A DNA stretch of 34,880 nucleotides from Cellulomonas_A sp047229345 (GTDB taxonomy: Bacteria > Actinomycetota > Actinomycetes > Actinomycetales > Cellulomonadaceae): positions 1 through 34,880 of the forward strand of contig NZ_JBFTER010000049.1 of NCBI RefSeq assembly GCF_047229345.1, given 5' to 3'. Shown piece after piece: positions 15,535-23,188 of this stretch (its first letter is position 1; each line of letters begins with the position of its first letter). The position numbers were made by a program, and so were the translations under genes. The notes below the pieces were generated by a model that worked only from the letters and a program-made list of their open reading frames with translations, did no database searches and was not told the origin of the DNA.

Positions 15535-16023
15535 ATGGCCGGGCGCGGGGAGCTCGCCGGATCGACCTGGCGCGCGGTCGCGGAGCAGTGGCCGCGCGTC
15601 GTGCAGACGTGGCGCGCCGTCGACGACTTCCTGCGTCAGCACCCCGAGCTGCCGGGGGCCGCGCAGCGCACCCTGGAGGCCGGGCGGGCCCGGCTCGCCG
15701 CCGCCCAGCAGCAGCGCTCGCCCGAGGCGCGCGTGCGGGCCACGCTCGCCACGGTCCGCCGGCTCGCCGACGAGTGCGCCGCGCAGGCACCCGACGACGC
15801 CGTGCTCGTGGAGCAGGTCGCGGCGTGGCGTCGGGGCGCGGACCGCATCGACCAGGCGCTCACGATCGCCGCCGGTCAGCGCGGCCTCGCACGCCGGAAG
15901 ATGCTCGCGCGCGTCGTCGCACGCACCGACGCGCTCGCCGGCGAGGCGTTCGACCAGCTCGTCGCCGACACGGGACGTCGGCAGCCGCCGCCCGGCGCGA
16001 CGCGGGACGTCCCGACCGGGTGA
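15535..16023 (+). CDS. Helical protein of unknown function (162 residues)
   Basis: The product is soluble-looking and almost entirely helical by composition. It is rich in Ala, Arg, Leu, Gln and Glu, with heptad-like stretches around LRQHPELPGAAQRTLEAGRA and VRATLATVRRLADECAAQ, and no signal peptide or membrane span. Third-position GC is very high and the composition is protein-like, unlike the Arg/Pro-rich other frames. The ATG at 15535 has no ribosome site of its own and follows immediately after the TAG of an in-frame 19-codon segment that does have one. Translation therefore depends on that upstream start, by reinitiation or read-through. I do not recognise the family. The next gene, a SpoIIE phosphatase, begins 94 bp downstream on the same strand. 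Confidence 0.6.
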   Translation: MAGRGELAGSTWRAVAEQWPRVVQTWRAVDDFLRQHPELPGAAQRTLEAGRARLAAAQQQRSPEARVRATLATVRRLADECAAQAPDDAVLVEQVAAWRRGADRIDQALTIAAGQRGLARRKMLARVVARTDALAGEAFDQLVADTGRRQPPPGATRDVPTG

Positions 16024-16117
16024 CGTCCGTCGCAGGGAGTCCGCGCACGCCTGATCGTCGGGGATGATGGTCCTTCACGCTGCGGGTCCACCGTCCGGCG
16101 CACATGCAGGAGGTCGG

Positions 16118-18268
16118 ATGGTCAGCCCGGGTGCGCGCGCGGACGACGGGCACGAGGTCGTCCCCGACCCGGCGCTCCTCCTGGGCGAGCTCGCGATCGA
16201 GGCCGCCGGGATCGGGACCTACGACTGGGACCTGCGCACCGGTCGCATCCGGTGGGACGCCCGGATGCTCGAGCTCTTCGGGCACGACGAGCGCACGTTC
16301 GACAACACCTTCCGGAGCTTCCAGGCCCGCGTGCACCCGCACGACCTGGCCACGGTCGAGGCCCTGCTCGACGAGGCGATCGCCGCGTGCAGCGACTTCG
16401 AGATGCAGTACCGGGTCGTGCTCGACGGAGGGGACACGCGCTGGGTCGTCGCCCGCGGACGGGTCCTGCCGGGGCCGGACGGGACCGCCGCCCGCGTGCT
16501 CGGTGCCGGCTACGACGCCACCGAGCGTCACGACGGCGAGGCGCGCGTCGCGCGGATCCTCGAGGCGATCCCGACGGCCTTCTTCTCGGTCGGGGCGGAC
16601 TGGCGCTTCACGTACGTCAACGCCGAGGCCGAGCGCCTGCTCGGGCGCACGCGCGACGAGCTGCTCGGCGGGGACCTGTGGGAGCTGTTCCCCGCGGCCG
16701 TCGGGTCCGAGTTCGAGCGGAGCTACCGCGGGGCCGCCGCGACCGGCGAGGCCGTGGTGTTCGACGCGTACTACCCCGCGCCGCTCGACGCCTGGTACGA
16801 GGTCCGCGCCTGGCCGGGGCCCGACGGGCTCGCCGTCTACTTCCTCGACATCACCGAGCGCCGGCGCGCGCAGGCGACCGCCGAGAACGCGGTCGTCCGG
16901 GCGGCGCTCACCGCGTCCGTCACGTCGAGCCTCGCCGAGACGCTCGACGCGGAGGAGGCCGTCGCGCGGCTCGCGCAGCTCGTCGTGCCCGCGCTCGCGG
17001 ACTGGTGCGTCGTGACGCTCGTCGAGGACGACGAGTCGCGCGGGCCGCGCCGGCGCCTCCGTGACGTCGGGTCCTGGCACGTCGACCCGCAGGCCCGGGC
17101 GCTCGCGGCGCGGTACTCCGAGGTGCGCCTCTCGGCGCTCGCCGACTCCTCGTTCCTGCTGCGGGCGCTGGGCACTGGCGAGGTCGTCGACGTCCCGCAC
17201 GGGGCGACCGAGGCCGTGCGCGGGGTCCTCGCACCGGGGGAGGCCCACGACATCGTCGGGCGGCTCGCACCCGAGAGCGCGACGATCCTGCCGCTGCGCG
17301 GGCGCGGGCGGACGGTGGGTGCGGTCACCCTCTTCAACGGTGCCGCACGCGGGCAGATCAGCGCCGAGGACCGCGCGACGGCCGTCGAGGTCGCGGGCCG
17401 CGCCGGGCTCGCGCTCGACAACGCGCGGCTCTACCGCCGGCAGCGCCAGGTCGCCGAGGAGCTCCAGCGCTCGCTGCTCACGGCACCGCCCGAGCCGGAC
17501 CACGTGCAGATCGTCGTGCGGTACGAGCCCGCTGCGGAGGCCGCGAAGGTCGGCGGCGACTGGTACGACTCGTTCCTGCAGCCGGACGGCGCGACGGTCC
17601 TCGTCATCGGCGACATCGTCGGCCACGACATCACGGCCGCGGCGGCGATGGGCCAGGTCCGCTCGATCCTGCGCGGCATCGCGGTCGCGACGGGCGCGGG
17701 GCCCGGCGAGCTCGTCACGAAGGTGGACCGGGCGCTGCGCACGCTCCAGGTCGAGACGCTCGCGACCGCCGTGGTCGCGCGCATCGAGCAGACCGACGAC
17801 GAGCGGGCCCGCGGGGTCACGCACCTGCGCTGGTCGAACGCGGGACACCCACCGCCGATGGTCGTCAACCCCGACGGGACCGTGCTCGTGCTCTCCGGGC
17901 TCGGGCCCGACATGCTCCTCGGGGTGCACCCGGACTCCCGGCGCACCGAGTCGGAGGTCGCGCTGGACCGCGGCTCGACCGTCCTGCTCTACACCGACGG
18001 GCTCGTCGAGCGGCGCGACCGGGGCCTCAAGGAGGGCATGACGCTCCTGCGCGACACGCTCGAGGAGGTCGCGGCGCTCGGGCTGGGCCTCGACGAGCTG
18101 TGCGACGAGGTCATGCACCGCATGCTGCCCTCCCGCCCCGGCGACGACGTCGCGCTCGTCGCGGTCCGGCTGCACCGCCAGGACCGGCCCCGGCCGGCGG
18201 AGGCCGGCCCCAACGTCGTGCCGCCCGACGTCCCCGACACCCCCGAGATCACGCCGCAGCCGGGCTGA
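16118..18268 (+). CDS. PAS-PAS-GAF-SpoIIE (RsbU-type) protein serine phosphatase
   Basis: A 716-residue cytoplasmic sensor phosphatase. Domains in order: a PAS domain (about 25-135; GTYDWDLRTGRIRWDARMLE, VHPHDLATVEALLDEAI), a second PAS (about 140-255; RFTYVNAEAERLLGRTRDEL), a GAF domain (about 275-435; LVVPALADWCVVTLVEDD, ILPLRGRGRTVGAVTLF), and a PP2C-like SpoIIE domain (about 450-690). Metal-binding motifs are present in the last: VGGDWYDSF, GDIVGHDITAAAAMGQVRS, WSNAGHPPP and LLYTDGLVERRD. Such proteins dephosphorylate anti-sigma-factor antagonists in partner-switching pathways. The ATG at 16118 is preceded by AGGAGG at 4 bases; an ATG at 16064 would add 18 residues. No antagonist or anti-sigma factor is encoded nearby, so the target lies elsewhere. 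Confidence 0.92.
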   Translation: MVSPGARADDGHEVVPDPALLLGELAIEAAGIGTYDWDLRTGRIRWDARMLELFGHDERTFDNTFRSFQARVHPHDLATVEALLDEAIAACSDFEMQYRVVLDGGDTRWVVARGRVLPGPDGTAARVLGAGYDATERHDGEARVARILEAIPTAFFSVGADWRFTYVNAEAERLLGRTRDELLGGDLWELFPAAVGSEFERSYRGAAATGEAVVFDAYYPAPLDAWYEVRAWPGPDGLAVYFLDITERRRAQATAENAVVRAALTASVTSSLAETLDAEEAVARLAQLVVPALADWCVVTLVEDDESRGPRRRLRDVGSWHVDPQARALAARYSEVRLSALADSSFLLRALGTGEVVDVPHGATEAVRGVLAPGEAHDIVGRLAPESATILPLRGRGRTVGAVTLFNGAARGQISAEDRATAVEVAGRAGLALDNARLYRRQRQVAEELQRSLLTAPPEPDHVQIVVRYEPAAEAAKVGGDWYDSFLQPDGATVLVIGDIVGHDITAAAAMGQVRSILRGIAVATGAGPGELVTKVDRALRTLQVETLATAVVARIEQTDDERARGVTHLRWSNAGHPPPMVVNPDGTVLVLSGLGPDMLLGVHPDSRRTESEVALDRGSTVLLYTDGLVERRDRGLKEGMTLLRDTLEEVAALGLGLDELCDEVMHRMLPSRPGDDVALVAVRLHRQDRPRPAEAGPNVVPPDVPDTPEITPQPG

Positions 18269-18298
18269 CCCCGCCGACGGGAGCGCTCGGCCGGTGCG

Positions 18299-19726
18299 TC
18301 AGCTCGTGGGCGGGTCGTCGAGCTCCTCGCGGAGCCGGTCGACCTCGCCCTGCGCGTCGTCGCGCGCCGCCGCGGCGTCGTCCGCCACCTCACGCGCGGT
18401 CCCGAGCTGTGCGTCGAGCTCGGTCCGGCGGGCCCGCAGTCGGGCGAGCCGCTGCTCCGCCTCCGCGATCTCGCGGACGGTCTGCTCGTGGCGGGCCTCG
18501 ACGTCCTCGACGGTCTCGTCGGCGGCGACGAGGCTGCGCTCGGCGGCGGCGAGCTGCTTCTCCGCGCGGGTGAGGCGCCGGCCGACCTCCGCACGACGGC
18601 GACGCTCCGCCGCTGCGCGCTCGCGCTCCGCCGCACGCTCGGCGGCGGCACGCTCCCGCTCCACCCGCTCCACCCGCTCACGCTCGGCGCGCTCGCGCTC
18701 GACGCGTTCCTGCTCCGCCCGCTCGCGCTCGACGCGTTCCTGCTCCGCCCGCTCGCGCTCGACGCGTTCCCGCTCGGCCCGTTCCTGCTCCGCCTGCTCG
18801 GCCCGGTCCCGCTCGGCACGCTCGGCGGCGCCGCGCTCGGCCGGCTCAGCAGCGGCTCGCTCTCGCTCGGCCCGTCCCTGCTCGGCCCGTCCCTGCTCGG
18901 CCCGTCCCTGCTCGGTCCGTTCCCGCTCCGTCCCGTCCTTCCGGGCGCGCCCGGCCTCGCCGCGGTCGCGCGTCGCAGGGCCGCGCGACCCGGCGTCACC
19001 CGCCCCGCCGTCCTGCGCGTCGGCGCCGGCGTCGTCCTCGTCCGTCGTGCGGCCACGTCGGACGCGGTCCGTCGACGCCGCGGTCGTGCGCCCGCCCGAC
19101 CGTCCCGGTGCCCGCCCGGCCGCCGCACGACGCCGACGTGCGGCCTCGAGCTCGTCGACGTCCGCACGCGCCCGGCGCCGGGTGGGCGGGGCCGGCTCGG
19201 CGTCCTCCCCGTCCGCGGGCGCGTCGACCGGCGCCACCGCCCCGTCGACGTCGACCGGCCCGAAGCCCGTGCTCTGCAGGTCGGCGACGAGCAGCCCGGA
19301 GCGCACGGCCTCCGCTGCGTCGGGGTCCGCCATCGCGGCGTGCAGGGTCGCGTGCACGTTCTGGGCGATCGTCGGGCTCAGCGGGTGGCCGGCGTCGCGG
19401 GCGGCGGCCTCGGCGCGGCGGCGGACCTCGACGAGGAGCTGGTGCTGCTGGCGGTTCAGGTCGCGCAGGTCGGCCCCGGACAGCGACGCCTGGGCCTCGC
19501 GCAGCGCGGCGCCCATCGACAGGAGCTGGTCGACGAGACCGGGGTCGCGGCGCACGAGCAGGTTGACGGCCCAGGCGGCGGCGCTGGGCCGGGGGAGCGC
19601 CGAAAGCCGGGTCGCGAGCGCCCGGTCCTTCGCGGCCCGGGCGTCCTTGGCGCGCGCGTTCCGGGCGGCCGTGAAGTCCGCGGGGGCGAGCCCGTACAGC
19701 TCGTGCGCGACGTCCCGGAGCTCCAC
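18299..19726 (-). CDS. Repeat-rich coiled-coil protein of unknown function
   Basis: A 475-residue protein in three parts. The N-terminal ~150 residues form a conserved-looking helical domain (VAHELYGLAPADFTAARNAR, AWAVNLLVRRDPGLVDQLLS, DLNRQQHQLLVEVRRRAEAA). A disordered Ala/Pro/Gly/Asp/Arg stretch follows (about 155-265). The C-terminal half is a very long charged coiled coil made of five- and ten-residue repeats (EQGRA; ERERAEQERV), ending in heptads such as LTRAEKQLAAAERSLVAADE. No signal peptide or membrane span is seen. The start GTG is only 10 bp after the stop of the amino-acid ABC ATPase gene, with GAGG upstream, so it may be the last gene of that operon. The convergent phosphatase gene ends 30 bp away. 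Similar proteins in actinobacteria are uncharacterised; a scaffolding role would be a guess. Confidence 0.8.
   Translation of the reverse strand: MELRDVAHELYGLAPADFTAARNARAKDARAAKDRALATRLSALPRPSAAAWAVNLLVRRDPGLVDQLLSMGAALREAQASLSGADLRDLNRQQHQLLVEVRRRAEAAARDAGHPLSPTIAQNVHATLHAAMADPDAAEAVRSGLLVADLQSTGFGPVDVDGAVAPVDAPADGEDAEPAPPTRRRARADVDELEAARRRRAAAGRAPGRSGGRTTAASTDRVRRGRTTDEDDAGADAQDGGAGDAGSRGPATRDRGEAGRARKDGTERERTEQGRAEQGRAEQGRAERERAAAEPAERGAAERAERDRAEQAEQERAERERVERERAEQERVERERAEQERVERERAERERVERVERERAAAERAAERERAAAERRRRAEVGRRLTRAEKQLAAAERSLVAADETVEDVEARHEQTVREIAEAEQRLARLRARRTELDAQLGTAREVADDAAAARDDAQGEVDRLREELDDPPTS
18691..18780. repeat. 30-bp tandem repeats inside the coiled-coil gene
   Basis: Bases 18691-18720 and 18721-18750 are identical 30-mers, and 18751-18780 is a third copy with a few changes. 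In the protein they give the ten-residue unit ERERAEQERV. The multiple of three keeps the frame, so copy number can vary without breaking the gene. Confidence 0.9.
18869..18913. repeat. 15-bp tandem repeats inside the coiled-coil gene
   Basis: Three consecutive identical copies of GGCCCGTCCCTGCTC (18869-18883, 18884-18898, 18899-18913) encode the five-residue unit EQGRA on the minus strand. Confidence 0.9.
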
Positions 19727-19736
19727 GCGCGCCGCC

Positions 19737-20525
19737 TCAGAAGGGGTGCAGCAGCCGGCGCAGGAACTGCTGCGTGCGCTCGTGCTGCGGCGCCCGCAGC
19801 ACCTGCGCCGGGTCGCCGTGCTCGACGATCGTGCCGCCGTCGACGAACGCGACCTCGTGCGCGACCTCGCGGGCGAACTGGAGCTCGTGCGTGACGATGA
19901 CCATGGTCCAGCCCTCGAGCGCGAGCTCCTTGATGAGCCCGAGCACGTCGCCCACGAGCTCGGGGTCGAGCGCCGACGTCGGCTCGTCGAACAGCAGGAG
20001 GCGCGGGCGCAGCGCGAGCGCGCGGACGATGCCGACGCGCTGCTGCTGACCGCCCGAGAGCTCGAACGGGTAGGCGTCGCGCTTCTCGGAGAGCCCGACG
20101 CGCTCGAGCAGCCCGAGCGCCTCGCGGGTCACGTCGGCGACCGGGCGCCGCTGCACGACGACGGGTCCCTCGAGCACGTTCTCGAGGACCGTCTTGTGCG
20201 GGAAGAGGTTGTAGTGCTGGAACACCATCGCCGAGCAGTCCCGCAGCGTCGCGAGCGCACGCGGCGAGGGCGCGTTCGCGAAGTCGAGCCGGACGTCGTC
20301 GCCCACGGTGATGGTCCCGCCGTCGGCGGTCTCGAGGCCGTTGAGGCAGCGCAGCGCGGTCGTCTTGCCCGAGCCCGACGGGCCGATGAGCGCGAGCACG
20401 CGTCCGCGCTCCACGGTGAGGTCGACCGACCGGAGCACCGGGTTGTCCCCGAAGCTCTTGCGCAGGCCGCGCACGGTCAGCAGCGGCTCCCCGGCGGGCG
20501 CGGGCGGGTGCTCAGTGGGCGACAT
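19737..20525 (-). CDS. Polar amino-acid ABC transporter ATP-binding protein (GlnQ/HisP type)
   Basis: A 262-residue ATPase that powers the adjacent permease. Walker A is GPSGSGKT (48-55), the signature is LSGGQQQRVGI, Walker B is RLLLFDEPTSALDP, and the switch His sits in MVIVTHE. The order and spacing (VFQHYNLFPHKTVLENV, EFAREVAHEVAFVDGG-like end) are typical of the polar amino-acid uptake subfamily. The ATG at 20523-20525 overlaps the end of the permease gene by 14 bp, indicating translational coupling. It is the third gene of a binding-protein / permease / ATPase operon on the minus strand. The C-terminus (LLHPF) is of normal length. Confidence 0.95.
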   Translation of the reverse strand: MSPTEHPPAPAGEPLLTVRGLRKSFGDNPVLRSVDLTVERGRVLALIGPSGSGKTTALRCLNGLETADGGTITVGDDVRLDFANAPSPRALATLRDCSAMVFQHYNLFPHKTVLENVLEGPVVVQRRPVADVTREALGLLERVGLSEKRDAYPFELSGGQQQRVGIVRALALRPRLLLFDEPTSALDPELVGDVLGLIKELALEGWTMVIVTHELQFAREVAHEVAFVDGGTIVEHGDPAQVLRAPQHERTQQFLRRLLHPF

Positions 20526-21180
20526 ACCGGTCCAACCTCGTCTCGATCCGGGTCTGCCCGGCCGACAGCGCGAGGCAGATGACCCAGTACACGAGCGCCG
20601 CCTCCATGTAGACGAGCATGAACTCCTGGCTGAACGCCGCGATCTCCTGCGCCCGGCGGAACAGCTCGGTGACGAGGGTGAGGGACGCGAGGGAGGTGTC
20701 CTTGACCAGGCTGATGAACGTGTTCGACAGCGGCGGCACGGAGACGCGCGCGGCCTGCGGCAGGATGATCCGGCGCAGCGCCAGCCGACGCGACATGCCG
20801 ATCATGTACGCCGCCTCCCACTGGCCCTTGGGCACCGAGAGGATCGCGGCACGGATCACCTCGGCGGCATAGCCGCCCACGTTGATCGAGAAGGCCGTGA
20901 TCGCGGCGGGCCAGGGGTCGACGACGATGCCGATCGACGGCAGGCCGTAGAAGACGACGAAGAGCTGCACCAGCAGCGGCGTCCCGCGCACGAGGGAGAT
21001 GTAGGCGCGCGCGATGCCCGACACCCAGGCGCGCCTGGACAGCCGCATGAGCGCCAGGACCAGCGCGAGCGTGAGCCCGATCGCGAACGACGCCAGCGCC
21101 AGCGGGATCGTGCCCACGATGGCCCCGGACACGATGGGCCACAGCGACGACGCGAGCAGCTCCCACTGCTCCTCGCTCAC
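20512..21180 (-). CDS. Polar amino-acid ABC transporter permease (HisM/GlnP type)
   Basis: A 222-residue membrane protein of the His/Glu/Gln/Arg permease family. The first helix (PIVSGAIVGTIPLALASFAI) is followed by four more, and the family motifs ISLVRGTPLLVQLFVVFYGL, FSINVGGYAAEVIRAAI and the EAA-type loop (KGQWEAAYMIGMSRRLALRR, then IILPQAARV) are all present. It likely works as a homodimer, since only one permease is encoded. The start is a GTG at 21178-21180, 34 bp after the binding-protein stop. The substrate (cystine, glutamate, glutamine or another polar amino acid) cannot be told from the sequence by eye. Confidence 0.95.
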   Translation of the reverse strand: MSEEQWELLASSLWPIVSGAIVGTIPLALASFAIGLTLALVLALMRLSRRAWVSGIARAYISLVRGTPLLVQLFVVFYGLPSIGIVVDPWPAAITAFSINVGGYAAEVIRAAILSVPKGQWEAAYMIGMSRRLALRRIILPQAARVSVPPLSNTFISLVKDTSLASLTLVTELFRRAQEIAAFSQEFMLVYMEAALVYWVICLALSAGQTRIETRLDRYVAH

Positions 21181-21214
21181 GCCCCGCTCCTCGCGTCAGG
21201 TCCGGGCGTCGCCG

Positions 21215-22045
21215 TCAGCGCGTCACGTCCTCGCCGAAGTACTTCTCCGAGATCTCGGCGAGCGTCCCGTCCTCCGCGAGGGTCGCGAGCGCCTCGTCGA
21301 TGCGCTCCTTGAGCGCGTCCGCCCCCTTCGGCAGCGCGAACGCGCTCTGCGAGGTCTCCTCGGTCTCGACCGCGACCTCGAGGCCCTCGGCCCCGCCCTC
21401 CTGCTGGGCGTCGAGGAACGTGAGCTTGTCGTTGATCGTCGCGTCGACCCGGCCCTGCTGGACGAGCGCGGCGGCCTGCGCCCAGCCCTCGACGGCCTCG
21501 ATCGTCGCACCCGACTCCTGCGCGAGCGTGTACCAGTTGCTCGTGAGCGACTGCGCGGTCCGCTTCCCCGCGAGGTCGTCGAACGACGCGATGTCGGTGT
21601 TGCCCTCGGGCACCACGATGACGCCTGTCGAGACGGTGTACGGCGTCGAGAACGTGTACGCCTCCTCGCGGTCCGGGGTGATCGAGACCTGGTTCGCGAT
21701 GACGTCGAACCGCCCGGCCTCGAGGCCCGCGAAGATCGCGTCCCACTGCGTCTCCTCGAACTCGACCTCGACGCCCAGCTCCTCGCCGACGGCGCGCGCG
21801 ACCTCGACGTCGAACCCGGTGAGCTCACCCGCGCCGCCCTCGTGGAACGAGAAGGGCCGGTACGTGCCCTCGGTGCCGACCGTGAGCGTGCCGGAGTCGA
21901 GCACCTGCTGGAGCGAGTCGTCCCCGCCACCCGTCGCGGGGCTCGACCCGGAGCCGGCCTCGGGCTCCGCGGAGGAGCACGCGGCGAGGGACAGGGCGAC
22001 GGCGGAGGTGACTGCGGCGGTCCGGATCAGGGCGTTCATGCGCAT
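21215..22045 (-). CDS. Polar amino-acid ABC transporter substrate-binding lipoprotein
   Basis: A 276-residue solute-binding protein of family 3. The lipobox SLAAC puts the lipidated cysteine at residue 23. A Gly/Ser/Asp linker leads to the binding domain: LDSGTLTVGTEGTYRPFSFH, GELTGFDVEVARAVGEELG, WDAIFAGLEAGRFDVIANQV, ITPDREEAYTFSTPY and LAGKRTAQSLTSNWYTLAQE, all typical of the family. Two ATGs (22045 and 22039) are close together; either gives a normal signal peptide, and neither has a strong Shine-Dalgarno. It is the first gene of the minus-strand importer operon, and follows the zinc-ribbon gene by about 50 bp, so it probably has its own promoter. The ligand is not decided. Confidence 0.93.
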   Translation of the reverse strand: MRMNALIRTAAVTSAVALSLAACSSAEPEAGSGSSPATGGGDDSLQQVLDSGTLTVGTEGTYRPFSFHEGGAGELTGFDVEVARAVGEELGVEVEFEETQWDAIFAGLEAGRFDVIANQVSITPDREEAYTFSTPYTVSTGVIVVPEGNTDIASFDDLAGKRTAQSLTSNWYTLAQESGATIEAVEGWAQAAALVQQGRVDATINDKLTFLDAQQEGGAEGLEVAVETEETSQSAFALPKGADALKERIDEALATLAEDGTLAEISEKYFGEDVTR

Positions 22046-22098
22046 GATCCGATTCGACCACACGCGCGCGGCACGCGCCGTGCGTGCCCGCGCGACGC

Positions 22099-22437
22099 TC
22101 ACGTGCCGCTCGTCACGTCGCTGCTCGTCGGCTCCGTGAGCGCGGGCGCCGTCGCGTCGGGGCGCGGGACGACGAGCAGCCGGGCCCCGCTCAGATCGAC
22201 GCGCAGCGTGCGGGCGTCGGCGGCGAACCGCAGCACGACCTCGGTGCAGCCGCGGCAGCGCACGACGAGCGCGGGGGCGTCGGCGTAGACGTCGTGCGCG
22301 GCGAGCGCCGCCGTCCCGCCGCAGTGCCCGCACGTCGCGGTGGCGGTCGTCAGGTCGATCGCGAAGAGCTCGCTCAGCGGCCCGGCGGCGGCGTTGCCGT
22401 CGAGCCGCCGGTCAGGCGACGTCGGTCCCATCTCCAC
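22099..22437 (-). CDS. Small zinc-ribbon protein (DUF6510-like)
   Basis: A 112-residue protein with two Cys pairs, CGHC and CRGC, about 25 residues apart. This is a rubredoxin-knuckle or zinc-ribbon pattern that would bind one metal ion. The N-terminus (LDGNAAAGPLSELFAIDLT) and the arrangement fit the family named DUF6510, which I associate with molybdoenzyme/reductase gene trios in actinobacteria; that assignment is from memory. It overlaps the end of the ferredoxin-reductase gene by about 26 bp, so it is translationally coupled to it. The GTG at 22437 or the ATG at 22431 may be the start. The C-terminal tail is Ser/Thr/Pro-rich. It might be an electron-transfer or assembly partner. Confidence 0.75.
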   Translation of the reverse strand: MEMGPTSPDRRLDGNAAAGPLSELFAIDLTTATATCGHCGGTAALAAHDVYADAPALVVRCRGCTEVVLRFAADARTLRVDLSGARLLVVPRPDATAPALTEPTSSDVTSGT

Positions 22438-23188
22438 CTCCGCTGTCCGCGGTCGCGCCGAAGCGCTCCGTCCTGATGTCCGACGCGTCGTGCCCGAGGG
22501 TCACGAGCGTGGCGGCGACGTGCTCGACGAACGAGGTCGGTCCGCACACGAGCACGTGCGGCCGGTCGGTGGCGGGCACGGTGTGCGCCGCGAGCAGCGC
22601 GGCGTCGATCCGGCCGGTCGGCCCCTCCCACCCGGGCGGCGCGCCGCCCGTGAGCGTCACGGTGACACCGGCACCGGCGGGCGGGCGGTCGAGCTCGGCC
22701 CGCCCGACGAGGTCGTCGAGCGTCCGCGCGGAGCACAGCACCCGCACCGGCCCCCGCCGTGCGTCTGCGCCGGTCTCGGCGAGCATCGCGAGGAACGGCA
22801 CGATCCCCGAGCCGCCGGCGACGAGCTGGACCGGGCGACCGTCGTCGGGCGGCAGCACGAAGTACCGGCCGACCGGGCCGCGGACCTCGAGCAGGTCGCC
22901 CGCGCGCAGCTCGTCGGTCAGGTAGGGCGAGACCTCGCCGTCGTCGAGCCGCTCGACGAGGAGCTCGAGGCGGCGCTCACCGTCCCACGCCGTCGCGATC
23001 GAGTAGCTGCGCTGCGCTGTGTAGCCGTCGGGCGCGGTGAGCCGGACGTCGAGGTGCTGGCCCGCGAGGTGACCGGGCCAGTCGGCGGCGTCGAGGCGGA
23101 GGCGGGACGCGCGCGGCGTCTCGCGCTCGACCCCGAGCACCCGGGCCGCCTGCCAGGTCAGTCGCCCGCGTAGCGCTGCTCGCGCCAT
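22412..23188 (-). CDS. Ferredoxin-NADP+ reductase-type flavoprotein
   Basis: A 258-residue FAD/NAD(P)-binding oxidoreductase. The flavin motif RSYSIATAW, the loop GPVGRYFVLPPDDGRPVQLV, the nucleotide-binding GGSGIVPFLAML and the C-terminal VLVCGPTSFVEHVA are all present. No C-terminal plant-type [2Fe-2S] cysteine cluster follows, so electrons must pass to a separate carrier or directly to a partner. The ATG at 23186-23188 is inside the end of the upstream molybdoenzyme gene (31-bp overlap), and its own end overlaps the zinc-ribbon gene. This tight packing implies a fixed ratio of the three products. It probably supplies electrons from NAD(P)H to the sulfite-oxidase-like protein. Confidence 0.9.
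   Translation of the reverse strand: MARAALRGRLTWQAARVLGVERETPRASRLRLDAADWPGHLAGQHLDVRLTAPDGYTAQRSYSIATAWDGERRLELLVERLDDGEVSPYLTDELRAGDLLEVRGPVGRYFVLPPDDGRPVQLVAGGSGIVPFLAMLAETGADARRGPVRVLCSARTLDDLVGRAELDRPPAGAGVTVTLTGGAPPGWEGPTGRIDAALLAAHTVPATDRPHVLVCGPTSFVEHVAATLVTLGHDASDIRTERFGATADSGGGDGTDVA

Noticed and set aside
18278..18290. CelR-like GGGAGCGCTC between the phosphatase and coiled-coil genes
   Set aside because: It lies between two convergent gene ends, where no promoter is expected; probably a chance match or part of a small hairpin.
18294..20582. Plus-strand frame of 762 codons over the coiled-coil gene
   Set aside because: Its Ser/Ala/Arg repeats mirror the tandem repeats of the minus-strand coiled-coil gene, and it runs antisense into the ABC ATPase.
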